The notes beneath the pieces were generated by a model, which did no database searches, was not told the DNA's origin, and was given only the letters and a program-made list of their open reading frames with translations. From assembly GCA_963663945.1 (NCBI GenBank), contig OY760687.1:992001-1056000 (forward strand): DNA of 64,000 nucleotides, in the 5' to 3' direction. Below, piece after piece: positions 1 to 7,810 of this stretch (position 1 is its first letter; the number at the start of each line of letters is the position of its first letter). Made by a program: the position numbers and the translations under genes. Source of the stretch: Bin87 sp963663945 (lineage in GTDB: Bacteria; Chloroflexota; Dehalococcoidia; Lucifugimonadales; UBA3495).

Positions 1-600
1 CACCCCGTGATCGGCGGCCCGGGTGGAGATCATGCGCTCCCGCTGGCCGGCCTTTCCGGCATGGAACGGCGACGCGTTGATGTTGACTATGACCTCGGCG
101 CCGGCCTCCCGCTGCACCGCGATGGGGCCGATGGGGTACCAGATGTCCTCGCAGATGCCAATGCCCACCGGCGTTCCGTTGATCACATACACCGGGCATT
201 TGTCGCCACGGCGGAAGTAGCGGTCCTCGTCGAATACGCCATAGTTGGGCAGGTACATCTTGTGGTACCAGTCCAGGATGCGACCGTCGTTGATGATCGC
301 GGCGGCGTTGGCGACGTCGTTCTGGTCGGTCAGAACGTCGGGGCAGCCCACAAAGGCCGCGATTCCCCGCGTGGCTGCGGCGACTCGTTCCATTGCGACG
401 GCGCAGTCGGACAAAAACGACGGCTTGAACAGCAGATCTTCAGGCGGATATCCCGTGATCGCCAGCTCCGGGAACGCGACCACATCCGCGTGTCGCGCCC
501 GCGCTTCCTCGATCAACTCGATGATGCGGGAGGTGTTGCCGGGAATGTCGCCGACGGTGGGGTTGAACTGGGCCAGGGCCAGTCGGAGCGTGCGCTGCAT
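1..600 (-). CDS. nadE: Glutamine-dependent NAD+ synthetase, N-terminal part (cut by window edge)
   Basis: The minus strand is open from an ATG at 600 to the left edge, giving the first 200 residues. They form the nitrilase/amidase (glutaminase) domain that supplies ammonia for amidation of deamido-NAD+. The carbon-nitrogen hydrolase triad is visible: Glu45 in PELAITGYPPEDLL, Lys114 in YHKMYLPNYGVFDE and Cys150 in GICEDIW. The PPEDLL and YHKMYLPNYGVFDE segments are typical of NadE rather than of other nitrilases. The C-terminal ATP-dependent synthetase domain would lie outside the window. A perfect TATAAT sits only 6 bases before the ATG and no Shine-Dalgarno sequence is visible, so the transcript may be leaderless. 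Confidence 0.9.
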   Translation of the reverse strand, partial: MQRTLRLALAQFNPTVGDIPGNTSRIIELIEEARARHADVVAFPELAITGYPPEDLLFKPSFLSDCAVAMERVAAATRGIAAFVGCPDVLTDQNDVANAAAIINDGRILDWYHKMYLPNYGVFDEDRYFRRGDKCPVYVINGTPVGIGICEDIWYPIGPIAVQREAGAEVIVNINASPFHAGKAGQRERMISTRAADHGV

Positions 601-606
601 CGCCGC

Positions 607-612
607 ATTATA
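607..612 (-). promoter_or_regulatory. -10 box (TATAAT) for nadE, possible leaderless start
   Basis: TATAAT reads on the minus strand and is followed by six bases and then the nadE ATG, which would place transcription initiation at or next to the start codon. No convincing -35 box is seen at 17-18 bases upstream. Confidence 0.45.
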
Positions 613-648
613 ACTCAGGCTCGAAATGGAGCCGCTCAGGTTGCTGCT

Positions 649-699
649 ATAATCCCACGATATTTCGGTCGGGGTTCAGGGACGCCGGCCAATTGGCCG
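649..699 (+). promoter_or_regulatory. Putative promoter -10 and 14-bp palindrome upstream of MFS gene
   Basis: A plus-strand TATAAT lies at 649-654. About 30 bases downstream is a perfect palindrome, CGGCCAATTGGCCG, at 686-699, between the -10 box and the MFS start. Its position suits a repressor operator, but the controlling protein is unknown. Confidence 0.35.
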
Positions 700-780
700 A
701 CGTGATCTTGTGAACCTGGCTTCCGTTCTTTGCTGCCCAGCTGTGACGGCCGGCTGCATCGGCAGCGCTCCTTCCTGCTG

Positions 781-2097
781 ATGCGCGCCCTGCAGACCCG
801 CGCCGCACGGGCCACTCCCTTTTACTACGGATGGGTGATACTTGGCCTTTCGGGTATCGCCTCCTATTCATCACGGCCGCTGATGTCCGTTGCGGTGCTG
901 ACGGTGTTCTTCATCCCCATGTCCGAGCAGTTCGGCTGGACCCGAGCCGAGTTCGCTGGTGCGGTCAGCCTCGGTGGTGTGGTGGGGGTGGTCGCCGCTC
1001 CATTGGTTGGTCCGGTGTTGGATCGTTATGGTGCCGGCATGGTTGTTGGAATTTCCTCCGGCATCGCTGGAGTATGTGCGGTGGCGTTGGGCTCGGTGAC
1101 CCAGATCTGGCAGTTCTACTTGGTCTATGTGCCGGGCCGCATGGTGTTCGCCAGTCCCCTGGAGTTGGGCACGTCGGTGGCGGTGAGCAACTGGTTCATC
1201 CGCCGGCGGCCCTTCGCCCTGGCCATGAACCACGTGTCCCAGGGATCAGGGTTGGCGATAATGCCACTGGTCGCCCAGGCCATCACCGGCACGTGGGGAT
1301 GGGAAACGGCATGGTACGCGCTGGGCGCCTGGACGGTTGCCGTGGGCGTGGTGCCCGCGATTTTGCTGATGGCGCGTCGGCCGGAGGACCTGGGGATCGA
1401 ACCGGACGGCAGCGGCGGCAGGCCACGGGCCGGCTCACAGGCCTCCTCAGCGCGCCGGCCTCAGAGCGCTGGGGATGAGATCAACTTCACCCTCCGGCAG
1501 ACGATGCGGACTCGGGCCTTCTGGCTCATGGTGTTGTTTTCTTTCGCCAGCTTCATCGTGCAGGCCGGCGTCTCGCTGCACCAGGTGCCGCATTTCATCG
1601 ACCAGGGAGTGCCGGCGTCAACAGCGGTATGGGCCGCCAGCACCTTCGCCATTTCCCAGGTTCCGGCGAGCATCTTCTGGTCCGCAATCTCGCAGCGAAT
1701 CGCGGCCCGGTTTGTGATGCTGGGATCAGGGTTGGTGGTTGCATCCGGAGCCATTACCACCGCCTTCGCCAGCGGCATCACCATGGGCGTGGTTGGAGCG
1801 TTCATCCTAGGTTTCGGCGTCGGCGGATTGCACATCATCGGCCGTCTGGTCTGGGCGGACTACTTCGGGCGCCTGCACATGGGGGCAATACGGGCGTGGG
1901 GACTGGCGGCGCAAGTGGGTGGGCAGGCCCTCGGGCCAATCGCGGCTGGATTGGCGGTGGATCGGGTGGGCAGTTACCAGGGAGCATTCCTGGCTTTCGG
2001 CATCAACCTGGCGGTGGTCTCGCTGCTGATGCTCGCGGCAACGCGCCCGGGACGAGAGGCGGCCGACGGTGGCCAGCAGATAATCCCAGGAGCGTAG
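781..2097 (+). CDS. MFS transporter (monocarboxylate/oxalate-formate antiporter style)
   Basis: About 438 residues with a dozen hydrophobic segments. The first helix begins at FYYGWVILGLSG, and the inter-helix motif LDRYGAG is the MFS loop 2-3 signature. A basic, low-complexity linker near residues 205-235 (GRPRAGSQASSARRPQS) separates the two six-helix halves. This architecture matches MFS proteins of the monocarboxylate/oxalate:formate type that import small organic acids; the substrate cannot be told from sequence. I chose the ATG at 781. An in-frame TTG at 730 would add 17 unconvincing polar residues, and neither start has a clear ribosome binding site. The gene stands alone, divergent from nadE. 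Confidence 0.82.
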   Translation: MRALQTRAARATPFYYGWVILGLSGIASYSSRPLMSVAVLTVFFIPMSEQFGWTRAEFAGAVSLGGVVGVVAAPLVGPVLDRYGAGMVVGISSGIAGVCAVALGSVTQIWQFYLVYVPGRMVFASPLELGTSVAVSNWFIRRRPFALAMNHVSQGSGLAIMPLVAQAITGTWGWETAWYALGAWTVAVGVVPAILLMARRPEDLGIEPDGSGGRPRAGSQASSARRPQSAGDEINFTLRQTMRTRAFWLMVLFSFASFIVQAGVSLHQVPHFIDQGVPASTAVWAASTFAISQVPASIFWSAISQRIAARFVMLGSGLVVASGAITTAFASGITMGVVGAFILGFGVGGLHIIGRLVWADYFGRLHMGAIRAWGLAAQVGGQALGPIAAGLAVDRVGSYQGAFLAFGINLAVVSLLMLAATRPGREAADGGQQIIPGA

Positions 2098-2188
2098 CCC
2101 GCTGAGCCTCGTTCTGGCCTGACCCGGCGCGCCCGATCCCCAGGTCCTCGGCTCGACGGGCGAGCGCAGCGGGAACCCGGAATTTCCT

Positions 2189-2548
2189 CTACCCCCAGGA
2201 GCGCAGGCGGATGTCCTCGCTGGCGTCCATGTCGGCCTGCGCTTCATCTGGCTGGTCGTTGAACAGGTGCGATAGCGATCGCCGGGAGTAGTAGTTGTCG
2301 TCGTCCGGGTCCAAACGGATGGCCTCGGTCAGGTCGTCTATGGATTGCTGGTACTCGCCCACCTCGTACCAGGAAATGCCCCGGTTGAACCACGCATCGG
2401 CGCACGTTGCGTCCAGTTCGATTGCTGCCGTGTAGTCCGCTATGGCGCGCTCGTACACGCCGTTGCGGCTGTAACGGTTGCCCCGGTCCACGTATTCTTC
2501 TGGGGTTTCCGGCTCCGGAGGCTGAATGGGTGTGTTCCGGGAAGTCAC
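2189..2548 (-). CDS. Small TPR-repeat protein
   Basis: A 119-residue protein from a GTG at 2548. Residues 17-110 hold about two to three tetratricopeptide repeats, for example YVDRGNRYSRNGVYERAIAD and AWFNRGISWYEVGEYQQSID, each with the Gly/Tyr/Ala pattern of TPR helices. TPRs mediate protein-protein binding; the partner is unknown. An upstream in-frame extension to 2794 overlaps the SDR gene and looks non-coding, so the GTG start is preferred. The gene sits 8 bases after the upstream SDR on the same strand and is probably co-transcribed with it. Confidence 0.75.
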   Translation of the reverse strand: MTSRNTPIQPPEPETPEEYVDRGNRYSRNGVYERAIADYTAAIELDATCADAWFNRGISWYEVGEYQQSIDDLTEAIRLDPDDDNYYSRRSLSHLFNDQPDEAQADMDASEDIRLRSWG

Positions 2549-2556
2549 GTATCGCC

Positions 2557-3348
2557 CTACATTACCGACCGGACCAGCCCGCCATCTACCAGCATGGTCG
2601 TGCCGGTGATGTAGCTGGAGCGGGAGGAGGCGAGGAATGCGACCAGATACGCCAGTTCGCGAGGTTCGCCGATGCGCTTCAGAGCCGTCTGCTCGGCCCG
2701 CTGGGCCAGAGCGTCCTCCAGCGGGATGCCTTGCGTGCGCGCCCGATCCTCGACGTTCTCCATCATGCGTTCGGACATGATGCTGCCGGGGCAAACGTTG
2801 TTGATCAGGATGTTCTCGTTCCCCAGGTCGTCGGCGAGGTTTTTCATGAATCCGATGACGCCCATGCGGGTCGCCGCGGAAAGGGCCAGGTTGGGGATGG
2901 GAGTGTAAACGGTGCTTGCCAGGATGTTGATGATCCGTCCGCCGCCCTGGGAGCGCAGGTGCGGCAGGGCCTCCCGGGTCATGCGGGCGAAGAAGAACAG
3001 CGAGCGGTTGGCGGAAATCTGCCAGAGTTCTTCGGTGGAATCCTTCGCGTAAGCTTGCGGGGGCCCTCCCGAGTTGTTGACCATGATGTCGATCTGTCCG
3101 AAGTGCGAGGCGGTGTGCGCCACCAACTCGGCGATGGTCTCCTCGTTGTCCAGATCGCCGGCGTAGGTGAAGATGTCAGCGCCCGTGGCGGCGCGTATTT
3201 CGTCCGCTGCCTGTTCCAGTGGACCCGGATTTCGCGCGCACATGGCAACGCGAGCCCCCTCTTCCGCCAGGACCTCGGAGCACGCTCGCCCCAGCCCGCG
3301 ACTGGCGCCGCCCACTATCGCCACCTTACCGTTCAGTTGCAGATCCAT
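2557..3348 (-). CDS. SDR-fold oxidoreductase lacking the canonical Tyr-x-x-x-Lys
   Basis: A 263-residue Rossmann protein preceded by GGAGG. The start of the cofactor fold is VAIVGGASRGLGRA, and VNNSGG replaces the usual NNAG. Where classical SDRs have YxxxK, this protein reads LALSAATRMGV, so both the catalytic Tyr and Lys are absent. The C-terminal ITGTTMLVDGG is normal. It resembles a known beta-ketoacyl-reductase-like SDR subgroup (as I recall, CDD BKR_like_SDR_like) noted for an imperfect catalytic tetrad. It may bind a nucleotide without standard SDR chemistry, or use other residues. Confidence 0.82.
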   Translation of the reverse strand: MDLQLNGKVAIVGGASRGLGRACSEVLAEEGARVAMCARNPGPLEQAADEIRAATGADIFTYAGDLDNEETIAELVAHTASHFGQIDIMVNNSGGPPQAYAKDSTEELWQISANRSLFFFARMTREALPHLRSQGGGRIINILASTVYTPIPNLALSAATRMGVIGFMKNLADDLGNENILINNVCPGSIMSERMMENVEDRARTQGIPLEDALAQRAEQTALKRIGEPRELAYLVAFLASSRSSYITGTTMLVDGGLVRSVM

Positions 3349-3466
3349 TACCCGGCCTCCTCGAATGCTGCACGGGATTATAACAGCCGATCCTGTTTTC
3401 GACGGCGACCGGCCGGTCCCTTTCCCGCGCCGGCTCGGACGCCCCGGACACCATTCGGCAATGGTG

Positions 3467-3472
3467 TACAAT
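3467..3472 (+). promoter_or_regulatory. -10-like TACAAT just upstream of IMPase ATG
   Basis: TACAAT ends 10 bases before the ATG at 3483, with no Shine-Dalgarno sequence between them. This fits a near-leaderless mRNA with a leader of about 3 bases. The -35 region is not recognisable. Confidence 0.3.
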
Positions 3473-3482
3473 CGCGGGCGGT

Positions 3483-4430
3483 ATGGCAACGAACGTGAGC
3501 ATACAATCGACCGGCGCCGAAATCGAAGCCGCCGCGGTGGAATTCGCCCGCGGTGCGGGGGACCTGCTGGCCGGCCACTTCGGGCGCGCGCTCAGCGTCG
3601 AGTACAAAGACAAGGCCCAGCAGGACCCGGTCACCGCCGCCGACAAGGAGACCCAGGCGTACCTGGTGGAGCGGATATCTCGTCGGTTCCCTGACCACGG
3701 GATACTGGGCGAAGAGGACGACGCCAGCGCCGACGGGGATCGGTCTGCCGACGACTTCCTGTGGGTGCTGGACCCCCTGGACGGGACCACCAACTTCATG
3801 AACGGTTTGCCCGTGTATGCCTCCTCGATCGGCGTGCTGCACCGGGGCCGCCCCCTGGCCGGGGCCGTGTATATTCCCTGGCCTTCCGCCGACGCGTCCG
3901 GCATTGTGGTCCACTGCCACGCCGGCGGTGGCGCCTTCGCTGATGGCGAGCCCGTCTCGGTGTACCAGGCGGAGAAACCCCGTGGCGACCGTCTCATTGG
4001 CCTGCCGGGCTCTTTCGGCGCGTCCACGCGGGTTGGAAAGGGGCTGAAAGGCCAGCCGCTGGGTCAGCTCCGCGTCACCGGCAGCATCGCCTACGAGCTT
4101 GCGATGACCGCCCTGGGCGTGATGCAGTTCGCCGTCATCGGAGCGCCCCGGATGTGGGACATGCTGGGCGGAACCGTGGCCGTGCAGGAAGCCGGCGGCA
4201 CGGTGATGACGCGCCTGTCGGGGCGCAAGCAATGGCATCCGCTCGATTCGCTGGTGCCGACCTGGGATGAGAAACCGCCCACCATGGCTGAGTTGCGCAA
4301 ATGGGTCGCGCCGCTGGTGGCGGCCAACCCCACGTTGGCTCCGTTGATCGCCCACAACCTGCACAATCGCCGGCGTCCGTTCCGACGCATGTACCGGGGC
4401 GTCAAGAAAGCCCTGAGCGCATCAAAATAG
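3483..4430 (+). CDS. Inositol monophosphatase family phosphatase
   Basis: A 315-residue member of the Mg2+-dependent, lithium-sensitive phosphatase superfamily. Metal-binding motifs are in order: Asp54 in TAAD, Glu77-Glu78 in GEED, the signature WVLDPLDGTTNF at 94-105, and a C-terminal metal Asp in RMWDMLGG near residue 224. Members hydrolyse inositol monophosphate, PAP or related sugar phosphates; the exact substrate is not evident. It is about 45 residues longer than typical SuhB because of a basic C-terminal tail ending in LHNRRRPFRRMYRG. The gene is followed after 33 bases by a hypothetical gene. Confidence 0.88.
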   Translation: MATNVSIQSTGAEIEAAAVEFARGAGDLLAGHFGRALSVEYKDKAQQDPVTAADKETQAYLVERISRRFPDHGILGEEDDASADGDRSADDFLWVLDPLDGTTNFMNGLPVYASSIGVLHRGRPLAGAVYIPWPSADASGIVVHCHAGGGAFADGEPVSVYQAEKPRGDRLIGLPGSFGASTRVGKGLKGQPLGQLRVTGSIAYELAMTALGVMQFAVIGAPRMWDMLGGTVAVQEAGGTVMTRLSGRKQWHPLDSLVPTWDEKPPTMAELRKWVAPLVAANPTLAPLIAHNLHNRRRPFRRMYRGVKKALSASK

Positions 4431-4463
4431 ACGCCCGGATCGTCAGCACGATTCGATACCATC

Positions 4464-5111
4464 ATGTCAGTTCGCTACGGCGTCAGCCTGCTCACCGACC
4501 CTGACTTCACCGCCCGCGCCTACCGGGCACGCCAGCTGATTTGCGGCCAGTTCGCCTGCTGGGCGGCCGAGATGCACATGCTGCACATGCTGATGTCCGA
4601 CTATTTCCCCTTTGATGGGACCGATGATCCAACGGCCGAAAACCAATTGGCCGAAGAACTGGCACAACTCGCGGAGCGCTACCGCCGCGTATCGCCCCGG
4701 TTCCCCCTTTTCAACCGAGGGATCACCACCACGCGGGACGCTGACAGCGACGGGAACATCTGGCTGGACTTCTCGCCCGAGGTGGTCAACGAATCGCTGT
4801 ACCGGTTGCAGGCGATGGTCGCAGACCTTTTGGAGCGCAATCCGGGCGTGGGCGGTCCCCGGCGCGTTTATAACCCTGACTTCCCGCCCCAGATGCCGCT
4901 GCTGTCCCATGCGAACCTGCCCGACTCGGTCTTTGACAGCGCCGTCGAGTTCGCCCGCTCAGTCACCGACGAACTCAAGGTGTCGCAGATAACGCGCGCG
5001 TGGCGACTGACGCTGACCCGTTTCGAATCCAATGCCGCCGGCGATGACTGGTCCGGTGGGCGATGGGCGACCGACCTGCAGTGGCGCGTTATAGGCAGTT
5101 ACAGCTTGTGA
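4464..5111 (+). CDS. Hypothetical protein (faint 2H-phosphoesterase-like features)
   Basis: A 215-residue soluble protein I do not recognise. It opens YGVSLLTDPDFTARAYRARQ, which is reminiscent of 2'-5' RNA ligase/2H phosphoesterase N termini, and near residue 190 has WRLTLTRFE where such proteins have an HxTL motif. Neither catalytic histidine motif is present, so even if the fold is shared the activity would not be. The reading frame keeps good codon bias. It lies 33 bases after the IMPase gene on the same strand. An inverted repeat with 11-bp arms (GGCGAAGCCGG) follows the stop at about 5116-5162 and could stop transcription. Confidence 0.6.
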   Translation: MSVRYGVSLLTDPDFTARAYRARQLICGQFACWAAEMHMLHMLMSDYFPFDGTDDPTAENQLAEELAQLAERYRRVSPRFPLFNRGITTTRDADSDGNIWLDFSPEVVNESLYRLQAMVADLLERNPGVGGPRRVYNPDFPPQMPLLSHANLPDSVFDSAVEFARSVTDELKVSQITRAWRLTLTRFESNAAGDDWSGGRWATDLQWRVIGSYSL

Positions 5112-5332
5112 TGACCGGCTTCGCCGGCCCGTCAATTTCCTCGATCTTCGCGGCGAAGCCGGCTGACCGGCGCATCCGTGACGCGGACGACGCGCGTAAA
5201 ATCGATCAACCGCTGTGGCGGTTCCACGAAACCTGTTCGTAGCGGTAAAATTCCCGCGAAAGGCCAAAGTGCGTAGAGCCATTTCCGGATAGAAGCTACA
5301 TCCTGCTCCTGGAAGCAGACCGGTAACCCGCA

Positions 5333-6289
5333 ATGACAACCAATATTGCAACGATGCTCGCATCATCTCTGGTAGCGGCCATAGTTATGGCCGGTGTTTG
5401 CGCGGTCATTCAGGCCGTGGTCAAGGTGCGCGCCCACCGCCAACTGACCCGATTGCATCGGGAATTGGACCAGGCGCGGCAGGAGCACATCGAGGCGATG
5501 CAGATCCAGTACCAGCATCAGTGCCAGCTATGCGCCGACCTCGGCTTGCCCGAGCCACCGCTGCCGGAGGTTTTGCAGCCTCAAGAGGAGCCTGATACCG
5601 CGGCCAAGCGCCGTTTCCGGATACCCGTGGGCCTGCCCTTCCGAAACAAGCAATCGGTGTTGCACCGGGCGCCCCGGGGATCGTCGGCCTTCATTGTGGG
5701 ACGTTACGGCGCCAGCTTTGCCGCTTCGACCGTATGGAAAACTTCCTCCGGGAACATCCTGCGGCTGGCGAGTCCGGTCACGAGCCGCTTATTGGCCTTC
5801 GGACCTCGCGTTGCTGGTTTCGCGCCCAGGTTCGCCGCCGCCGGTGGCGGCGCTACTGGTTCCATCGCGGCAGGCACAGGAGTCCGCTTTGCGCTTGGGG
5901 CCATCTCGATAATTGGCCTCATTATCGGCCCAGCCTTGACGGCCTGGGCCGTGTATCGCGAATTGCGCAAGGTCCGGAAGGCCCGCCAAGAGCAAGCCGA
6001 AACCCTGGCGCAATTCGGCGCCGATCTTGAGGCGATGTCCCGCCGCACCGCGGAACTGGAAGCCCAACTGCCGGCTGGGGATGTAACCGTCTTGCCAGGC
6101 GGCTTAGGCCAGACGCGAGAACCATCCGTGCGCCAAAACGAGTCAGAAACCGCCACGCAAGCTTTCGGCAGTACGGATCCCGGCCGTCAACGTGCCTTTA
6201 CTGCTGGTCAACCTTCTGAAGTCGCACTCGGACTGGATCCCGTGCCAGAATTCTTCGGACTGACCGAAAAAAGCGCCAAACCGGATTGA
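5333..6289 (+). CDS. Hypothetical membrane protein with coiled-coil segments
   Basis: A 318-residue protein of unknown function. Residues 5-30 form a strong hydrophobic segment, followed by a charged heptad-like stretch (HRELDQARQEHIEAMQ). Residues 160-190 are small-residue rich (GGGATGSIAAGTG), a second membrane segment lies near 186-206 (ISIIGLIIGPALTAWAVY), and a helical stretch (RRTAELEAQL) follows. The last 147 bases overlap the 3' end of higA on the opposite strand. The C-terminal 50 residues are low-complexity polar and could be non-conserved. The layout recalls phage or membrane-associated accessory proteins, but I cannot assign a family. Confidence 0.55.
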   Translation: MTTNIATMLASSLVAAIVMAGVCAVIQAVVKVRAHRQLTRLHRELDQARQEHIEAMQIQYQHQCQLCADLGLPEPPLPEVLQPQEEPDTAAKRRFRIPVGLPFRNKQSVLHRAPRGSSAFIVGRYGASFAASTVWKTSSGNILRLASPVTSRLLAFGPRVAGFAPRFAAAGGGATGSIAAGTGVRFALGAISIIGLIIGPALTAWAVYRELRKVRKARQEQAETLAQFGADLEAMSRRTAELEAQLPAGDVTVLPGGLGQTREPSVRQNESETATQAFGSTDPGRQRAFTAGQPSEVALGLDPVPEFFGLTEKSAKPD

Positions 6290-6442
6290 CATCTCCGGTG
6301 TAATGGCAAGCTTGCCCTGGGCAATCAACGAAATGGTCCTCGAGGGTACCCCGATCGCTTCGGCCATGGCTTTCTGCGAGATCCCCATGGGCTCCAGATA
6401 TTCTTCGATGAGGATTTCGCCCGGGGTAATCGGATCGCTCAT
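6143..6442 (-). CDS. higA: HigA-family antitoxin (XRE helix-turn-helix)
   Basis: A 99-residue protein beginning PITPGEILIEEYLEPMGIS, the hallmark N terminus of HigA/VapI antitoxins. A helix-turn-helix follows (ISQKAMAEAIGVPSRTISLI, about 21-40), then a HigA-type C-terminal helix with FFGQSEEFW. It should bind and neutralise HigB and autorepress the operon. It lies 30 bases downstream of higB, the toxin-first order typical of hig modules. Its 3' end is antisense to the end of the membrane-protein gene on the plus strand. Confidence 0.88.
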   Translation of the reverse strand: MSDPITPGEILIEEYLEPMGISQKAMAEAIGVPSRTISLIAQGKLAITPEMSIRFGAFFGQSEEFWHGIQSECDFRRLTSSKGTLTAGIRTAESLRGGF

Positions 6443-6472
6443 GGTGCTAACGCGTTCACTGTAACCATATTG

Positions 6473-6751
6473 TTAATGATAGTCTCGGATCGTTACTTGA
6501 TCCGGCCCAGCTTCCGTCCAGTGGAAAACGATCCTCCACTGGTCGTTTACTCTAACTGAATAGTACCCTGCATAGCTTCCTCTGAGCAATTCCAGTCGGT
6601 TGCCCGGTGGAACCGCCAAATCTCCGAGAACGCGCGCCTGGTTGAGCTGGATCAATTTTCGAACGGCTACCCTGGAAATAGCGGTGAATCGGCGGCTGTT
6701 CCCGGTCGCGAACAATTCCTCGGTCTCCCGGTCGCCGAAGGATTGGATCAT
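6473..6751 (-). CDS. higB: HigB-family mRNA interferase toxin
   Basis: A 92-residue RelE/ParE-superfamily protein with the HigB pattern: IQSFGDRETEELF at the start, a central AVRKLIQLNQA, then RLELLRGSYAGYYSVRVNDQWRIVF and a terminal VTIRDYH. HigB toxins cleave mRNA at the ribosome. The gene starts 9 bases after the stop of the upstream SDR on the same strand, so the module may be read through from it or use a promoter inside it. No damage is seen, so the toxin should be intact. Confidence 0.9.
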   Translation of the reverse strand: MIQSFGDRETEELFATGNSRRFTAISRVAVRKLIQLNQARVLGDLAVPPGNRLELLRGSYAGYYSVRVNDQWRIVFHWTEAGPDQVTIRDYH

Positions 6752-6760
6752 CGTGGGCGC

Positions 6761-7543
6761 TTAGTGCATCACCAAGCCGCCGTCCACGTTGATGGTCTGG
6801 CCGGTGATGTTGCGCGCGCCCGGGCTGGCCAGGAACGCGGCCATCGCCGCGATGTCTTCCGGCTCGTTGGCGCGTCCGATGGGGATGTTCGATGCTCGCT
6901 GGGACTGCAACTCGTCCACGGATATGCCCATCTCGGCCGCGCGCTGCTCCATGGTGGAGGTCGCCATCGCCGTTATCGTTGAGCCGGGGCAGATGGCGTT
7001 GACGTTGATGTCGTAACGCGCCAGCTGGTGCGCCGCGATCAGCGTCATGGATATGACGGCGCCCTTGCTGGCGGCGTAGGCCGCGTTGGAGGTGCCACGA
7101 TAACCCTTGCCGGCGATGGAGGCGATGTTGACGATGCGTCCGCCGCTGCCCTGGTCGATCATCTGCCGGGCGGTGCGCTGCATGACGAAGAAGGCGCCGC
7201 GGGCGTTCACGCGGTGGATGCGGTCCCAGTCGTCCTCGGTGATATCCATGATGTCGAGGTACCGAGTTACGCCGGCGTTGTTCACCAGGATATCGACCCG
7301 GCCCAGCGCGCTCACGGTGTCAGCGATCACCCGGTCAATGTTGTCGCCATCCCCGATGTCTGCCGCGATGGCAACACTGTTGCGTCCCGTGGCCCGGACG
7401 TCCGTAGACGTTTCTTCCACCGCGTCTGCGAGAATATCCGTCACCGCCACATCTGCCCCGTCGCCGGCCAACGCCAGCGCCGTGGCCCGACCCATCCCGC
7501 GCCCTGCGCCGGTGACCAGCGCAACCTTTCCTTCAAGAGACAT
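6761..7543 (-). CDS. SDR family NAD(P)-dependent oxidoreductase
   Basis: A 260-residue classical SDR with all expected motifs: nucleotide-binding TGAGRGMGRA (11-20), NNAG near 90, the catalytic Ser in NIASIAG, YAASKGAV with the catalytic Tyr and Lys near 158-162, and INVDGG at the C terminus. Closest in style to FabG-like/2,3-dihydroxy or glucose-1-dehydrogenase-type SDRs; the substrate is not deducible. No operon partner is evident except the higBA pair directly downstream. Confidence 0.9.
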   Translation of the reverse strand: MSLEGKVALVTGAGRGMGRATALALAGDGADVAVTDILADAVEETSTDVRATGRNSVAIAADIGDGDNIDRVIADTVSALGRVDILVNNAGVTRYLDIMDITEDDWDRIHRVNARGAFFVMQRTARQMIDQGSGGRIVNIASIAGKGYRGTSNAAYAASKGAVISMTLIAAHQLARYDINVNAICPGSTITAMATSTMEQRAAEMGISVDELQSQRASNIPIGRANEPEDIAAMAAFLASPGARNITGQTINVDGGLVMH

Positions 7544-7810
7544 AGCGATCCTCTCCGTTTAATGCGATTCAGCGGGCTGTCAGCGGTTCAAGCAAGTTCA
7601 GGAGCGTTGCCACCTAATCCAACGAAGCCTCGATGTTGTCAGCATGCAGAAACCGCTTGCGTTGGTAAAAGTTGCCGTGCAGGCCAGGCGGCAGCCACGG
7701 GGCGAGACTATTATCCACCGCTTCCGGGAAGCGGGGCGAGTTAGCAACCACGCGACCCTCACTGCCGTTACACGTTCCAGCGTGGGCCGGCGGTATCCGC
7801 TCGGCGGACG

